A DNA stretch of 64,000 nt from Echinometra lucunter. Its lineage: Eukaryota; Echinodermata; Echinoidea; Camarodonta; Echinometridae. The translations under genes were made by a program, and so were the position numbers. This document shows, piece by piece, positions 54,091 through 64,000 of the stretch; position 1 is the first letter of the stretch; each line of letters opens with the position of its first letter. The stretch spans positions 14,908,162-14,972,161 of the forward strand of contig CM057169.1 of the NCBI GenBank assembly GCA_029962745.1. The letters run 5' to 3'. The notes under the pieces were generated by a model. The model was not told the origin of the DNA. It did not search any database and saw nothing but the letters and a program-made list of their open reading frames with translations.

Positions 54091-55265
54091 TCATCATAGT
54101 CATCAGCTTTTTCATCGTCATATAAGCATGCCTTGCAAACTCTTCAGTTCTCTGAGCAATTATGAAAAGTGGCGATATAAATATCAAGCCGTGTGTCAAA
54201 AAACGAAATCCTCCCGGGAGCTGCAATGCATTTCAATTCCCACCTTTTATAACAAAAAAATTATAACTGCCTATCAAAGGCAAGAAAAAAAAAACAAATT
54301 ATAATTGCTCTTCGAGTCATCCGCTGCATGGCTCTATTATAACAGAGATAATCATCATTACGATAATTAATTTGTCTGCCCATGCTAACAGCTCATCAAT
54401 TTCTCGGGGAAATTCGAACATATTGTGAACAAACACGGATGCTACCCCAGTCACACCAACGATTACCAACAACAGACCGATCAAAATAGATTACATTACT
54501 TTGAATGGAAAATAATCGGGCAGTTTGGAATCGATGTGAAATCGGTTTGGCGGTGCGACGCGGGTATGAGGCACAGTGTTGTCACGGCTACCGTTTTATG
54601 CATGATGTTGCATACAGTGATGTAGATAGAAGGTGACATGGGGCACGTGCCCCCTCCCCTTCCCATCAAAAAAAGAGAAAGCAATGAATTTTTGTTGAGT
54701 GAGAGAAAAGGAAAGGGAAGAAAGGGGAAAGGACAAAGCAGAAAAACTCCCACCTCATCAGGGGCCTTGTATGTTTTTTTTTTTAAATTGAAGACCGTCG
54801 CCCCTAACGACTCAGTACATAGTACGCCGTTTGCTGACTGGGTGGAACGATTTTGTGGTGAGCATGGTGGAGGTATGGATGGGCAAATTTTGAAGATATA
54901 TTACTATAATATAATAAAGTTATAATACAAAAAGTAAGGATATAAATCAAGTGGCATAATACATACAATAAACATGATAAAGTTCAAAGCAGTAGATAAT
55001 TTCAAGCAATAATAAATGCACACAACATAATTTGTGGGGGCCTATAAGAGCAGATCTTGCAGAATAGGTACCCATTCAACCTAGAAAAGGTAAATTTATC
55101 TCTTTCTCTTTCTTCTTTTCTTTCTCTTTCCCGTTCTTTTCTGCTTCTCTTTCTCTTTCTCTATCTCTTCCTCTTTCTTGTCTCTCTGGAATTAATAGTT
55201 CCCGAGAGTATACGTGTAGGTGTCAAAGGACTAAGGCTGCTTTGAGTGAAGAAAAGTTAATTGTG
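54091..55265. other. Non-coding, with pyrimidine tract
   Basis: 54640-54740 purine/pyrimidine-rich (CCCCTCCCC then GAAAAGGAAAGGG). 55100-55190 CTTT-rich. No gene. Confidence 0.45.
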
Positions 55266-55267
55266 CA

Positions 55268-55428
55268 CTCTAAAAAGGGATTGGTCAAAATCAACCCAAA
55301 TCTTTGTACATTTTAACCAATAATTTGGTAATAGTGGCCATTATATTGGTCAATCTTTACCAATATTTTTGGTCGGACACATAATTAAACTAAGTATCCG
55401 TCATCATGTCCAATCCTTTTTAGAGTTT
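55268..55428. mobile_element. Small MITE with ACTCTAAAAAGG ends
   Basis: CACTCTAAAAAGGGATTGG and CCAATCCTTTTTAGAGT are inverted. Inside, AACCAATAATTTGG and ATTGGTCAATCTTTACCAAT add further symmetry. Confidence 0.65.
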
Positions 55429-55570
55429 ATTCTGCTTTCCCTTTTTCAAAAAATCTGGTATGCGAGCTAATACAAAGGTAGATCGAAAAGCAAAGTGCAT
55501 GATATTAATGGTTAATGATGCATCTCTGGATTTGAAAAAAAATGAGATGGCGCTATACGACGGTAAATGT

Positions 55571-55758
55571 TAGAGTACCTACATAAAGAGAGTAGCGACA
55601 TAGACGTCCTACTTCTTGGGAAACAAAATGGCGTTCAAATTCTTTCTATTTCGAACACCCGTTTGCTTATCGGAATTGAATAGAAATGTTGCGTAACAGG
55701 GAAACAAAATGGCGTTCAAATCTTGGGTTGTCGCTACTCTCTTTATGTAGGTACTCTA
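55571..55758. mobile_element. 188-bp MITE, perfect 30-bp inverted ends, 8-bp TSD
   Basis: The ends (55571-55600 and 55729-55758) are perfect complements beginning TAGAGTACCTACATAAAGAG. Both flanks read GTAAATGT (55563-55570 and 55759-55766). GGGAAACAAAATGGCGTTCA occurs twice inside (55618 and 55699). The perfect ends and flanks mark a recent insertion. hAT-like by duplication length. Confidence 0.93.
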
Positions 55759-55766
55759 GTAAATGT

Positions 55767-56277
55767 AAGTGTCAGTGCCATAGTAAATGTATGGATGAGC
55801 TTGATATTTTCAATGAAAGAGAGGCCACGAACGGCTTGATAAATGACAGCCCACTTTTACGTGATGCGCCCTCATCAGTGAAGAGAATTCATAAAACAAC
55901 ACTGACGGGAGTTGAACGAAATGAAAAGTTTAAGATTATGAATGTGCAGATGAAATTATCATGAAATTCCAAAGATGTTTTGTGTTTGTTTGCTAACTTC
56001 TGTCGACTATCGACACTATCGTACATTTTGAAATAATCAATCGCAATAATTAGCTTTCTCCTCTGCGGGTCTATAAGGAACCTGAAAACCACTAGGATAC
56101 TTGAGCGCTATCTAAAAAATAATTATCAGCATCGGTGCATGCACAAAGGATATGAGGAATTAAAGAAAATATCAAAGCAACTGTCAATATTTTCCCTAAA
56201 AAATTATTCAGTAGGCAAAGTTACTGTCCATTATTCCATCGTTGATGTAGCCCTTCCTTGCAATGAGAAAATTATCA
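55767..56277. other. Non-coding
   Basis: Short open frames without recognisable features; no repeat seen. Confidence 0.35.
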
Positions 56278-56305
56278 TGCTTTTTTCTCTCTCTCTTCCC
56301 CCCCC

Positions 56306-56402
<97 letters not shown>

Positions 56403-56415
56403 TCTCTCTCTTCCT
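56278..56415. repeat. Poly-C and (CT)n tract
   Basis: C-run at 56298-56316, then CT units with CAT interruptions; gives spurious Ser/Leu- or Arg/Glu-rich frames. Confidence 0.95.
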
Positions 56416-56868
56416 CTCCTCCCTGGGCAGGTTCAATTGTGCACGTTAAGTTTACGGGGGGTGAACTTATCAAAGAGTTCCAATGGCCTAGGTGTGCCAG
56501 TAAGTTAGGATTATTGCGAGGCACAGCAGGATTAGGCTAAGATTTTTAGAATAACTGCCCCTAAGATATGGCGTATAGCAGTGCTGATATCAACGATTTC
56601 AAGTGAAAAAAAAATTATATAAAACCAAAAAAAAGGTCCAAATACGAATGTAATGGGGTTCTTGTTTGGATCGGCTCAAAGGCATTCGTGACAAACAGTG
56701 GCGTAGACAGGTTCTCACACCTGGGGGGGATGATTTGCCGTTCACGAGAATTCGAGGATAATTTCGTATACAGATACACACACACACACCCGCACCCCCC
56801 CCCCCCACAACTCACACCCACACACGCACATATACACACCCACGTCCGAATGCACAGACATAAACATA

Positions 56869-57979
56869 CAGGGCGGCGGAGCGTCTTTCAAAGTGGGGGG
56901 GCACTAGCGAAAAAGGGCACTTTGGGGGAAAAAGGGGGCCGTTACAAAAGCTGAACACGAGAAGGAAAATATACCCTTACATTCTATTTAATACACTTTA
57001 AAAGTGCATACATTTATAAGTCATGATAATAACTACTTTGCACTATCATTGTATACTGCGCTGTCTTACTCAATTGTGAGCGAGCGAAGCGAGCGAGCAA
57101 AAAATGCTAGGTATTTTTGCCGAAGGGCATTGTATTTGCAGTATATTTCGAGTGGCCTATAATGATAAAGGCTCCGGGAAATTCATTTTATTCGTGTTCC
57201 ATTATCATCTTCCATTTATTCTGTATATAGTTTTCCTTACAGTGACCAAGCTATAATGTTTAAATGCATTAGTGAGGTCTCATATCAGAGAAAATTATTC
57301 AAAGTGAAGCGAGTTTTGAGCACAATACCATCAGGAACTTAGGAGAACATATAAAACTTTATGGTTACAACACACTTGACCTGCCTTGAGTGTGATATCA
57401 TAAGGACGAGCGAGCGTAGCGAGCAAGCTTTAGAAAGGAAGAGTAGAAAAATACCCCCCAATAAAGGGCACCGTTCCTTCTAATTACAGTTGCGGGAAGC
57501 ACTAGAAAGGGAAATGGGCACTTATCAGAAGTAAATGAGGGCAGGTATCAGATTTCAAATGGGGCACTTTTCACGGGTGAAAAGGGGCAATCTGCAGAAG
57601 AGAAATTGCACTTTGAAAAACGAAAAGAGGTAATCAAAGGGGATAATAATCACAATTTAAAAGGGACATTCATTTGAAGTGTAAGAGGCGCACTTCTCAG
57701 AAGGGAACAGAGCGCTATTAAAAGGGAAAGGCATAAAAGAGCGCATTTCTGTAGATTTTAAGAAGGGTAACTTATCTGAAACGAAAAGGAGCACTTATTA
57801 GAAAGCGAAAGGGCATTTGATCAACAAAGAAAATGGGCCCTTCTAAGATAAAAGAATGGCACTGAACAGGTCTGAAAGGCGGCATTTTTGTTGGGTAAAA
57901 AGGGGCACTTTTAGGATGCTTCAAAAAGTGGGTGGGGTGGAACACTGAGCACCCCCCCCCCCCGGGAGCGCCGCCTCTG
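56869..57979. mobile_element. Nested hAT-like element with GGGCACTTTT repeats
   Basis: Starts CAGGGCGGCGGAGCGTC, ends GGGAGCGCCGCCTCTG. Flanks TAAACATA and TAAATTGA agree at five of eight positions. From 57460 to 57920 the motif GGGCACTT(TT)...GAAAGG repeats loosely every 25-45 bp. A truncated relative is at 24564. GAGCGAGCGAAGCGAGCGAG lies at 57079. Confidence 0.75.
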
Positions 57980-58239
57980 TAAATTGAAGATCTATGCACC
58001 GTGACAAACGTATATAGAATATGGACTGTCAGACACATCATTGCATATTTACATCACGCTATTTATCTTTTTTTAAAATTATGTTATTACATCACTTCAG
58101 AAAAACTGAGACGAAATTACCCAAAACTAATATGAATTACCCAAAACGGCGCCGAAATTACCCCAAAGTAATATAAATAACTACATAAATCAGAATAATG
58201 ATATAGTTATGATAGCAATCACCATTTCAGTCACATTAA

Positions 58240-58376
58240 CGATGATGATGATGATGATAACTATTATTGTTATCATAATTATGATAATCAATAATAATAA
58301 TAATAATAATAATGATAATAATAATTATAATGATAATATTCAGTAATTAGTATTATTATTATCATTATTATTATTC

Positions 58377-58410
<34 letters not shown>

Positions 58411-58440
58411 GTTTATTGTTGTTGTTGTTATAATGATAAT
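58240..58440. repeat. (ATT/AAT)n microsatellite
   Basis: AATAATAAT block followed by TTATTATTA block, so self-complementary. Confidence 0.95.
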
Positions 58441-58562
58441 GTAAGAAAACATCCTTCCCTAAAAGCTGGGGGGATGATTGTACATGTCATCCCCCCCACC
58501 TTGTGAGGTGGGGGGGATGCATACCCCTCATCCCCCCCGCTGTCTACGCCCCTGGTGACAAA

Positions 58563-59040
58563 TCAGAACTTCAAAGCGTGTCATTACCGGGTTCAGTGCT
58601 CGGGCCCCCGCCAGCTTTTCATCGCAATACTAACTCAATTTAGCGCATGTGGGACTGACATGGGTTGCAGACGACAAGGGTTGCTTCGTCATTCTCTTCG
58701 CACAATAGTTTATGGAATCGGTGCTCGCTACGGAGCTTCACTTGCGCTGCTGCTCAGGGCAACGAACAAAGCATTATCGAATTCACGCACGCAGTGTTTA
58801 TTCATTGCGCTAGTCGTTTTCTCTTTTTCTCTCTATATTGTATGTAACGCGAGACGGTCATTTGTTCAATATTATAAATAGAATCGCTGTCACCTGTTTT
58901 ACGCTGGACTCTGTGGAAAAACATAGAACTTGAGGTGGGAAGAGGATCATGTAATGTGTATAATGATTATTGTGATATGTGACGCTCGAGATAAGGATAG
59001 GGGTTATTCTAGCTGTAGGAAGGTGATTACACTTGTTTTA
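58563..59040. other. No supported gene
   Basis: An open frame at 58555-58881 (Arg/Leu-rich) starts inside the element flank and has no recognised feature. Precedes the candidate exon at 59045. Confidence 0.35.
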
Positions 59041-59044
59041 CTAG

Positions 59045-59119
59045 CTGCCTTCATTGGAGAATCCGGAATTTCTTGCAAAATTTTACCTCTTTGCTATCGG
59101 ACAACGTTGTCACTACAAG
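59045..59119 (+). CDS. Candidate exon, possible ShK-type domain (first part)
   Basis: ACACTTGTTTTACTAG|CTGCC and CACTACAAG|GTGAGTTAA are good acceptor and donor words enclosing 75 nt, open in phase 0 (LPSLENPEFLAKFYLF then AIGQRCHYK). The in-frame TAG just before the exon is part of the acceptor, as expected for a true border. Continued into the exon at 59856, cysteine spacing becomes C-x13-C-x3-C with an AIGQRC start, reminiscent of the second half of ShKT domains in animal extracellular proteins. Another open frame crosses the same bases in a different phase. Weak, untested call. Confidence 0.27.
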
Positions 59120-59855
59120 GTGAGTTAACTGCATGTATATCATCTGTCGATAAATAGTGATTCTAGTCTAATTAAGCTATGAAGTGGCTACTTTAATGAT
59201 CGCATTATATTCTGTGTATTGTATGATTTTGGTATAACATAATCTTCAAACCCGTTTTTAATGATTAATGGAACTAAGCATGCATGGTAAATACATGACT
59301 GTGTGATGTTAATTAGTGTTTGATAGTGTTCTGCATGGATAATATCCACCTTCGCTAATAAGAGAAAAATAACATGGACGCTGCATGAAGCAGTGATCAA
59401 CGAGTCAATTTCCTGCACGATTTATTGAACTATTATAGTAATTTATTACTTCATGTTTCATCATTGTTGTTATTGTCATCATTGTCTTTTATTATCATCA
59501 TCGTAGTCATTCAATGTAATATGCTAAATTACTTCAATAACTGAGAATATACACCAGTACACAATATGTACAAATATACTTTATTTGGTATATTTCCAAT
59601 TTTAGCTAAAGGACATTAGTGTACAGATTAAGACGATTTTTGTGCTTTTCAGCGTCATGTAATTCTTCAATGAGGATAACCACTTGTTCCTTCCGACTTT
59701 ATTCATCTTAGACGCACATTGTCTCAGAAAAGGAACAGAAAAAAAACAATCTCACTGACTGCGGTAATCATCAAACTATTTCTAAGAACTGAACGCATAA
59801 AGGGCTCTTATATCTGTAGTTTTGATGATTGAAGGTGACTGAAGGTTAATGACAG

Positions 59856-59964
59856 AGACTTGATGAACTCTCCCTTTGGATCATGTGCCCTCGAACATGC
59901 TTTGTCTTCCTGAAGTCACCTGCCAAGGGCAATATATTTCCTGGAAACCCGCCACAATATAGAG
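59856..59964 (+). CDS. Candidate exon, possible ShK-type domain (second part)
   Basis: Follows TTAATGACAG and, in phase 0, reads RLDELSLWIMCPRTCFVF then KSPAKGNIFPGNPPQYR, ending at AG|GTAAAC (59965). A later donor, GGA|GTAAAT at 60006, would add KPWANVPICQQEG. CPRTC fits the C-x3-C end of ShKT domains, but the final expected cysteine is F here (TTC for TGC), so the domain would lack one disulfide or be misread. The acceptor lacks a good pyrimidine tract. Low confidence. Confidence 0.22.
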
Positions 59965-60009
59965 GTAAACCCTGGGCTAATGTTCCAATTTGTCAACAGG
60001 AAGGAGTAA

Positions 60010-60735
60010 ATTTGATCATCATAATTATTTTGCCTCCCTCCTCTTACATCATTCTTTGTTTTAAGTTCTGTATTTCTCATGGCATTTTTCTATGCGAAGG
60101 GGTGCATGTATTGGGATTTTACAGACCTTTTTTTAATCGGACCTGGCCCCTGAAGCATAAAAATAACCTTTTATTGTATCTCCACAAAATGAATAGTTTT
60201 TCTTTTAATCAGTGGTATCACCCCAATCAATAGTTTTGCAAAATTACTTTTATGTTACAGAAAGACGCAAACCAGTGAGAGATACAATTAATCGAATAAG
60301 ATTGGGGATATTTTTTTTTAATTATTGTAAGTCGTTTTTTTTTTGTGTGTGTTTTTTTTTTTTTTAGTTTTTGCAGGGCCTTGATTGTTTACGTCTTTGG
60401 GAACGAACTTTTTATATGTCGTCACAATCAAAGACTTGACAGGGAACCGAACCTTGTTTTTGTACACGAGGATCAACCGACATACCACCCCGCATCCGTT
60501 TTTCTTCGCTTGCTCAGGCTGAATAATCCTAGTAGCTCCCCCCCCCCCCCCCCATCTTTTCCCATTTTGACAAGCCCGCCAATCAGACTTCAGACGGATG
60601 ATTTCATTTTATTCGGCTTACCTCGATTTCCTCGGTGAAAGAGATGTGCAGGTTTCTTTACCATTGCAGTGAACAATAGATACAGTAGCTCACACAAACA
60701 AAGAGTGACATTCATTATTGTGTGTTGTAATCGGC
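60010..60735. other. Non-coding
   Basis: T-runs at 60309-60365 and a C-run at 60539-60554. No gene. Confidence 0.4.
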
Positions 60736-60742
60736 AAGCTTT

Positions 60743-61011
60743 CACTATGAACATGACGGACAAAGAAAGCGGACAAAATAAACAACCCCTCATTCTACCC
60801 TTCACAATGGTTTTGGTAGTCAAAAGAACATCCCTTCACTGCTATTGTCTAAAATATGTGGAACAGGTGTCACATGCATATTCGCCTGGAACTGCATGAT
60901 TAAACATAATAGCTGTGAAGGGATGTTCTTTTGACTACCAGAACCATTGTGAAGGGTAGAATGAGAGGTTGTTTATTTTGTCCGCTTTCTATGTCCGCCA
61001 TGTTCATAGTG
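60743..61011. repeat. Long hairpin: ~105-bp arms, ~55-nt loop
   Basis: The left arm (60743-60848) and right arm (60903-61011) are complementary at about 93 percent by eye: CACTATGAACATG, AGAAAGCGGACAAAATAAAC, CATTCTACCCTTCACAATGG, TGGTAGTCAAAAGAACATCC. Apart from scattered mismatches there are no gaps. An open frame at 60669-60899 crosses the left arm and is not a gene. Confidence 0.93.
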
Positions 61012-61175
61012 TTTTTATGTCACTAGGCCCTGCTCATGTTTAGGATCCCGTCAGTGGCTGGCAGGTCTTATGCGCGCCATCATGTTCATGAAGAAGTGAT
61101 ATCTTCTTCTTCTTTGTGTTTTTTAGATTTATTGAAAAATAAATAGTGCCAGCAATACTTTAACTTCTGTATGGG

Positions 61176-61356
61176 CACTGGCGTAGCTAAGATTATTCAA
61201 CAGGGGGCAAACCCGAAGGGGATCAAAGGTTATAGTTTGGTTGTACGTAATTTTCTCTCTTTTTTTGAGTGTGTGTTTGTTTTGTTCTTTTTAGGGGATT
61301 AACAGGGGCTCATCGCCCCCTTGTCCCCCCCCCCCCCCCCCGTGTCTACGCCAGTT
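61176..61356. mobile_element. hAT-type MITE, 181 bp
   Basis: CACTGGCGTAGCTAAG at left, GTGTCTACGCCAGTT at right (last base altered from G). Flanks TGTATGGG and TTTATGGG agree at seven of eight positions (61168-61175 and 61357-61364). C-run just inside the right end. Confidence 0.82.
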
Positions 61357-61364
61357 TTTATGGG

Positions 61365-62140
61365 TCAAGTCCTTTATTTAAATAGCCAGAATAAAAAGCT
61401 TTACTGTTATATGCGGCTTAATTGATTGAAACAATACAATACAACACAACTACAATACCTCAAAAAAATCACTTTGCTCAGGAATGCAATACACTCATCC
61501 ACTAATGCAGATTCGCGCGATTTTAGGCTCCATTTACGTGTGCTGTCGACACTTTATTGAATGATCCGTTCGGGTCATGTGTTTATACAGTTGTCATGGT
61601 TACCATAGTAATGCCTTTGGACCGTGCATTGACCACTGTTAGTTAATTGAGTGCCATTTTGTACTGGGCTATGTAGACGATCCATACTGCTGAGAGCATC
61701 CACATGTGTTTTGTTTGGGGGTGTTTTTTGTTGTTGTTGTTGTTGTTGTTGTTTTTGTTGTGTTTTGTTGTGTTTTTAATGAATAACTTTATTTCTGGCG
61801 TTCGTCGCCTTGGCATTATCAGGATTGTGATGAATACATCCGAATAATTAGAGAAGAGGTGTACATGAAAGTACCCTTTAGTCTGGTACCATCCCCGACA
61901 ACTTTCATCTGGGCTTAGAATAACTACCTCAAGTTACCCATTTCGAAAGACATTATTGAATATATCCGAAAGTTGAGCAGTCAAGACCAAACAGCCCATA
62001 TCGTCCAACAGATTCATGTGACAGATTTTACCAGTAAGGTGATTCAGTTATTACTGTGATACACGATTAAGAATAAATTTGGTATCTTTTTGGAAAGTAA
62101 TTGTCGTTTTAAAACTCGTTGTAACATTAGTGAAGACTCT
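61365..62140. other. Non-coding; (TTG)n at 61728-61755
   Basis: Trinucleotide (TTG)n tract; otherwise no gene or repeat. Confidence 0.45.
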
Positions 62141-62144
62141 TGAC

Positions 62145-62305
62145 TAGCGTATGAGTGATCCTTAATGGTTTGATATTCGCTGAGTGCTTACAACCTTGAA
62201 CAAGATGCTTTCCCACAAAATTCCCCTCATCACCCAGGTGTAGATGGGGACCTGGTAATATACCGGGGCTTATCATGATTTCAGGGCCCCCAGAAAGAAC
62301 GTCAC
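62145..62305 (+). repeat. SINE-like fragment
   Basis: GAACAAGATGCTTTCCCACA, CATCACCCAGGTGTAGATGG and GGACCTGGTAATAT match the usual middle of tRNA-derived SINEs; no head or tail. Confidence 0.5.
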
Positions 62306-62339
62306 TGATGCTGAGGAGGTTTCTCATGGTACAAAATCA

Positions 62340-62340
<1 letters not shown>

Positions 62341-62409
<69 letters not shown>
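62341..62409. repeat. (TAG)n microsatellite
   Basis: About 21 nearly uninterrupted GTA/TAG units. Confidence 0.97.
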
Positions 62410-62885
62410 AATAGTATCACTATTATTATACTGACACTGGTTTCCAAAATCGCATGTCGATGTTGCCTTGTACCTTGAGGAGACGCTTACAGGCTAATTA
62501 CACCATTATTATTTTTTTTTTCATAAAGCTACAAACTGTTTAGTCTAAGAGCTTGGTAGGGGAAAGCGTTAATAGCTTAAGGAAGTCTTTTGTCACTTCT
62601 TCATGAGGTAATGCGATGTGATGGCCGCTCATAAATCATGTTCTTTTCTTCACACCTACTGACAATGAAAAACTTCCTTATGCTACAAGCTGTCAGTAGC
62701 GGACCGATGTTTTGTTCTACGAACGTCCTTTGGATCATGGTTTGGACGAAGTGACAGCTTGATCTAACATCATTGTGATTAGCAATCATTATGCTGTACT
62801 GTCTCATATAGTCTAATGACCGGGAACCTTGTCAAAACGAGATTGGGTAAATCTATTTACACTCGCTTAACAGTATATGTGAGCA
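62410..62885. other. Non-coding
   Basis: No gene or repeat recognised. Confidence 0.4.
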
Positions 62886-62888
62886 TCA

Positions 62889-63027
62889 GGGGAGCATTTC
62901 ATGAAGAGTTTTGTCGGTGATTTTCACCGACTAATTTGCTTTCAGCCAATCGGATGCGAGGATTTTCAGTAGCTTATAACATTTGTCAGTGATTTTCACC
63001 GACAAAACTCTTCATGAAACGCTCCCC
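62889..63027. mobile_element. Palindromic MITE related to the GGGCCCCATTTCATAAA family
   Basis: CAGGGGAGCATTTCATGAAG and CTTCATGAAACGCTCCCCTG are inverted; arms continue with TTTTGTCGGTGATTTTCACC. The centre CCAATCGGATGCGAGGATTTTC corresponds to the inverted centre of the 50270 family. Confidence 0.85.
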
Positions 63028-63029
63028 TG

Positions 63030-63396
63030 TTCTATGAACCAAGGCCATTTTCTAACTATAGGGTATGATCAAACCTCAGACCTACAAGAGAGGTAGGTCC
63101 ACGATTAAACTAGTGACAATTGTAGATTTTTTGTTGTATTTACAAAATGTTGACTATCAGAAAGAAATAGGTTTTGATCGAAGAAAATTGAAACTCAGAT
63201 ATCTTTTTGAAAGGGAAATTTTTAAAAAGAATTATGATAAACAAAAACATGAAAAATCCAGAGAGAAGGTTATCAGATGAATTATTGTCTCAATTTCTGA
63301 GATGTTGAAAAGTGTCTTTGTCAATGATTTGTTTTGTTAGTACTTGTTCAATCTTTTATTCTTAAATGTGGAAATAAACACCTCAGTTGAGGGGGG

Positions 63397-63400
<4 letters not shown>
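63030..63400. other. No supported gene
   Basis: An open stretch at 63065-63280 is Lys/Arg-rich (FDRRKLKLRYLFERE) but has no splice or family support. Confidence 0.35.
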
Positions 63401-63435
<35 letters not shown>

Positions 63436-63442
63436 TATCATT
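63401..63442. repeat. (ATC)n microsatellite
   Basis: Fourteen or so ATC units. Confidence 0.95.
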
Positions 63443-63559
63443 ATAGGGTTAAAAAAAACTTAGTCTACCGGTCCTAGTACTAAACCTTCGATGTGGTTGG
63501 TAACTATTATTTGAGACACAATATCTCGGACTTTCCCTTAATGCAAATCTCTTCTTAAC

Positions 63560-63561
63560 CC

Positions 63562-63604
<43 letters not shown>

Positions 63605-63628
63605 CTCTCTCTCTCTCTCCTCTCTCTC

Positions 63629-63660
<32 letters not shown>

Positions 63661-63697
63661 TGTATTCTGATATATATGGGTATATATATATATATCA
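63560..63697. repeat. Poly-C, (CT)n and (TA)n tracts
   Basis: C-run, CT units to 63658, then TGATATATATGGGTATATATATATATATCAG, which is nearly self-complementary. Confidence 0.93.
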
Positions 63698-64000
63698 GAA
63701 CATAACATGGCAAAATGCCACGTGATAATAAAAAGGTCATGTGAGCATATGATCTTCCGTGCATATTTTGTGTGTCCATGACACGCTACGGCACGTGGAT
63801 AAATGTGTGATTTATCTTGCACAATACTCACAGAAATGAAGCAAAGTTTCGTGCAGTGATAATTTGCCAATAAATTAGTTTTGTAAATAATGATGGATAA
63901 CCATCTACCGCCTTCCACTCATTTCATTTTGCAAAGTTTACCCTTAATCAACCTTTGAGAGACCGATATACACATATGAATTTAAAGTTATCTTGATGAT
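63698..64000. other. Non-coding to window end
   Basis: No gene or repeat recognised. Confidence 0.4.

Larger units (their letters stand above)
56696..58554. mobile_element. hAT-type element, 1.86 kb, 8-bp TSD, with a nested element
   Basis: Ends CAGTGGCGTAGACAGG and GCTGTCTACGCCCCTG; flanks GTGACAAA on both sides (56688-56695 and 58555-58562). Near the ends CACCTGGGGGGGATGA and CATCCCCCCCACC mirror each other. 56869-57979 is a second element, and 58240-58440 is an (ATT)n array. No transposase seen. Confidence 0.92.

Noticed and set aside
53865..54125. His-rich and Met/Ile-rich frames
   Set aside because: (ATC)n microsatellite read in different frames.
63065..63280. Lys/Arg-rich 71-codon open frame
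   Set aside because: No splice borders, signal or family match could be seen.
63538..63918. Arg/Glu-rich minus-strand open frame
   Set aside because: Half of it is the (CT)n tract; the remainder has no support.

Overview
The window looks like animal nuclear DNA dominated by mobile elements. There are no bacterial-type operons, rRNA genes, tRNA genes or CRISPR arrays. Coding signal is sparse and split into short exons with GT/AG borders. The DNA is full of non-autonomous transposons, tRNA-derived SINEs, (ATT/ATC)n, (CT)n and poly-C runs, and dispersed motifs such as CGCTCGCTTCGCTCGCTCG. From general acquaintance with such repeats I infer an echinoderm, most likely a sea urchin or close relative. 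No gene here is diagnostic, so this is inference.

Genes. The best candidate is a four-exon gene on the minus strand (39552 to 5868, about 33.7 kb, 201 codons). A 21-codon signal-peptide exon is followed by a 46-nt exon, a 348-nt exon and a terminal 149-nt coding exon. All three junctions agree in phase, the predicted mature protein has ten cysteines and four N-glycosylation sequons, and I do not recognise its family. Degenerate copies of the end of its third exon lie just downstream (17145-17790). Two weaker plus-strand exon pairs are proposed at 6577-7279 (unrecognised) and 59045-59964 (cysteine spacing like a ShK-type domain).

Layout. 1-1980: degraded LINE (endonuclease and reverse transcriptase, minus). 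2239-2592, 13298-13595 and 47151-47519: three copies of a strongly palindromic element with TATGGTGGCCC ends and 6-bp target-site duplications. 3.8-5.75 kb: a ~1.9-kb element with inverted ends. 10333-12194: a CCCGGG-ended element containing a second element that carries a 161-bp satellite. 12864-13175: a near-perfect palindromic MITE with TA duplication. 13880-15391, 16145-16385, 33300-33699, 40072-41322, 50814-51368, 55571-55758, 56696-58554 and 61176-61356: elements with 8-bp duplications, mostly hAT-like. 18462-19050 and 52505-53485: TTAA-flanked inverted-repeat elements. 20229-22662: a 2.4-kb inverted repeat with tRNA-like segments. 22.9 and 24.8-25.25 kb: two inverted copies of a 15-bp minisatellite. 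26.94-27.75 and 36.72-38.14 kb: long foldback structures. 31.6-35.7 kb: a duplicated block, one copy of which holds a Tc1/mariner-like element while the other keeps the empty site. 46.1 and 48.35 kb: two tRNA-derived SINEs, the second split by a TTAA/CCC-ended (piggyBac-like) element. 60.74-61.01 kb: a long hairpin.

Most open frames in the window come from simple repeats, minisatellites and palindromes whose period is a multiple of three, and are not genes. All boundaries were read by eye; no alignment, splice-site scoring or database search could be run.
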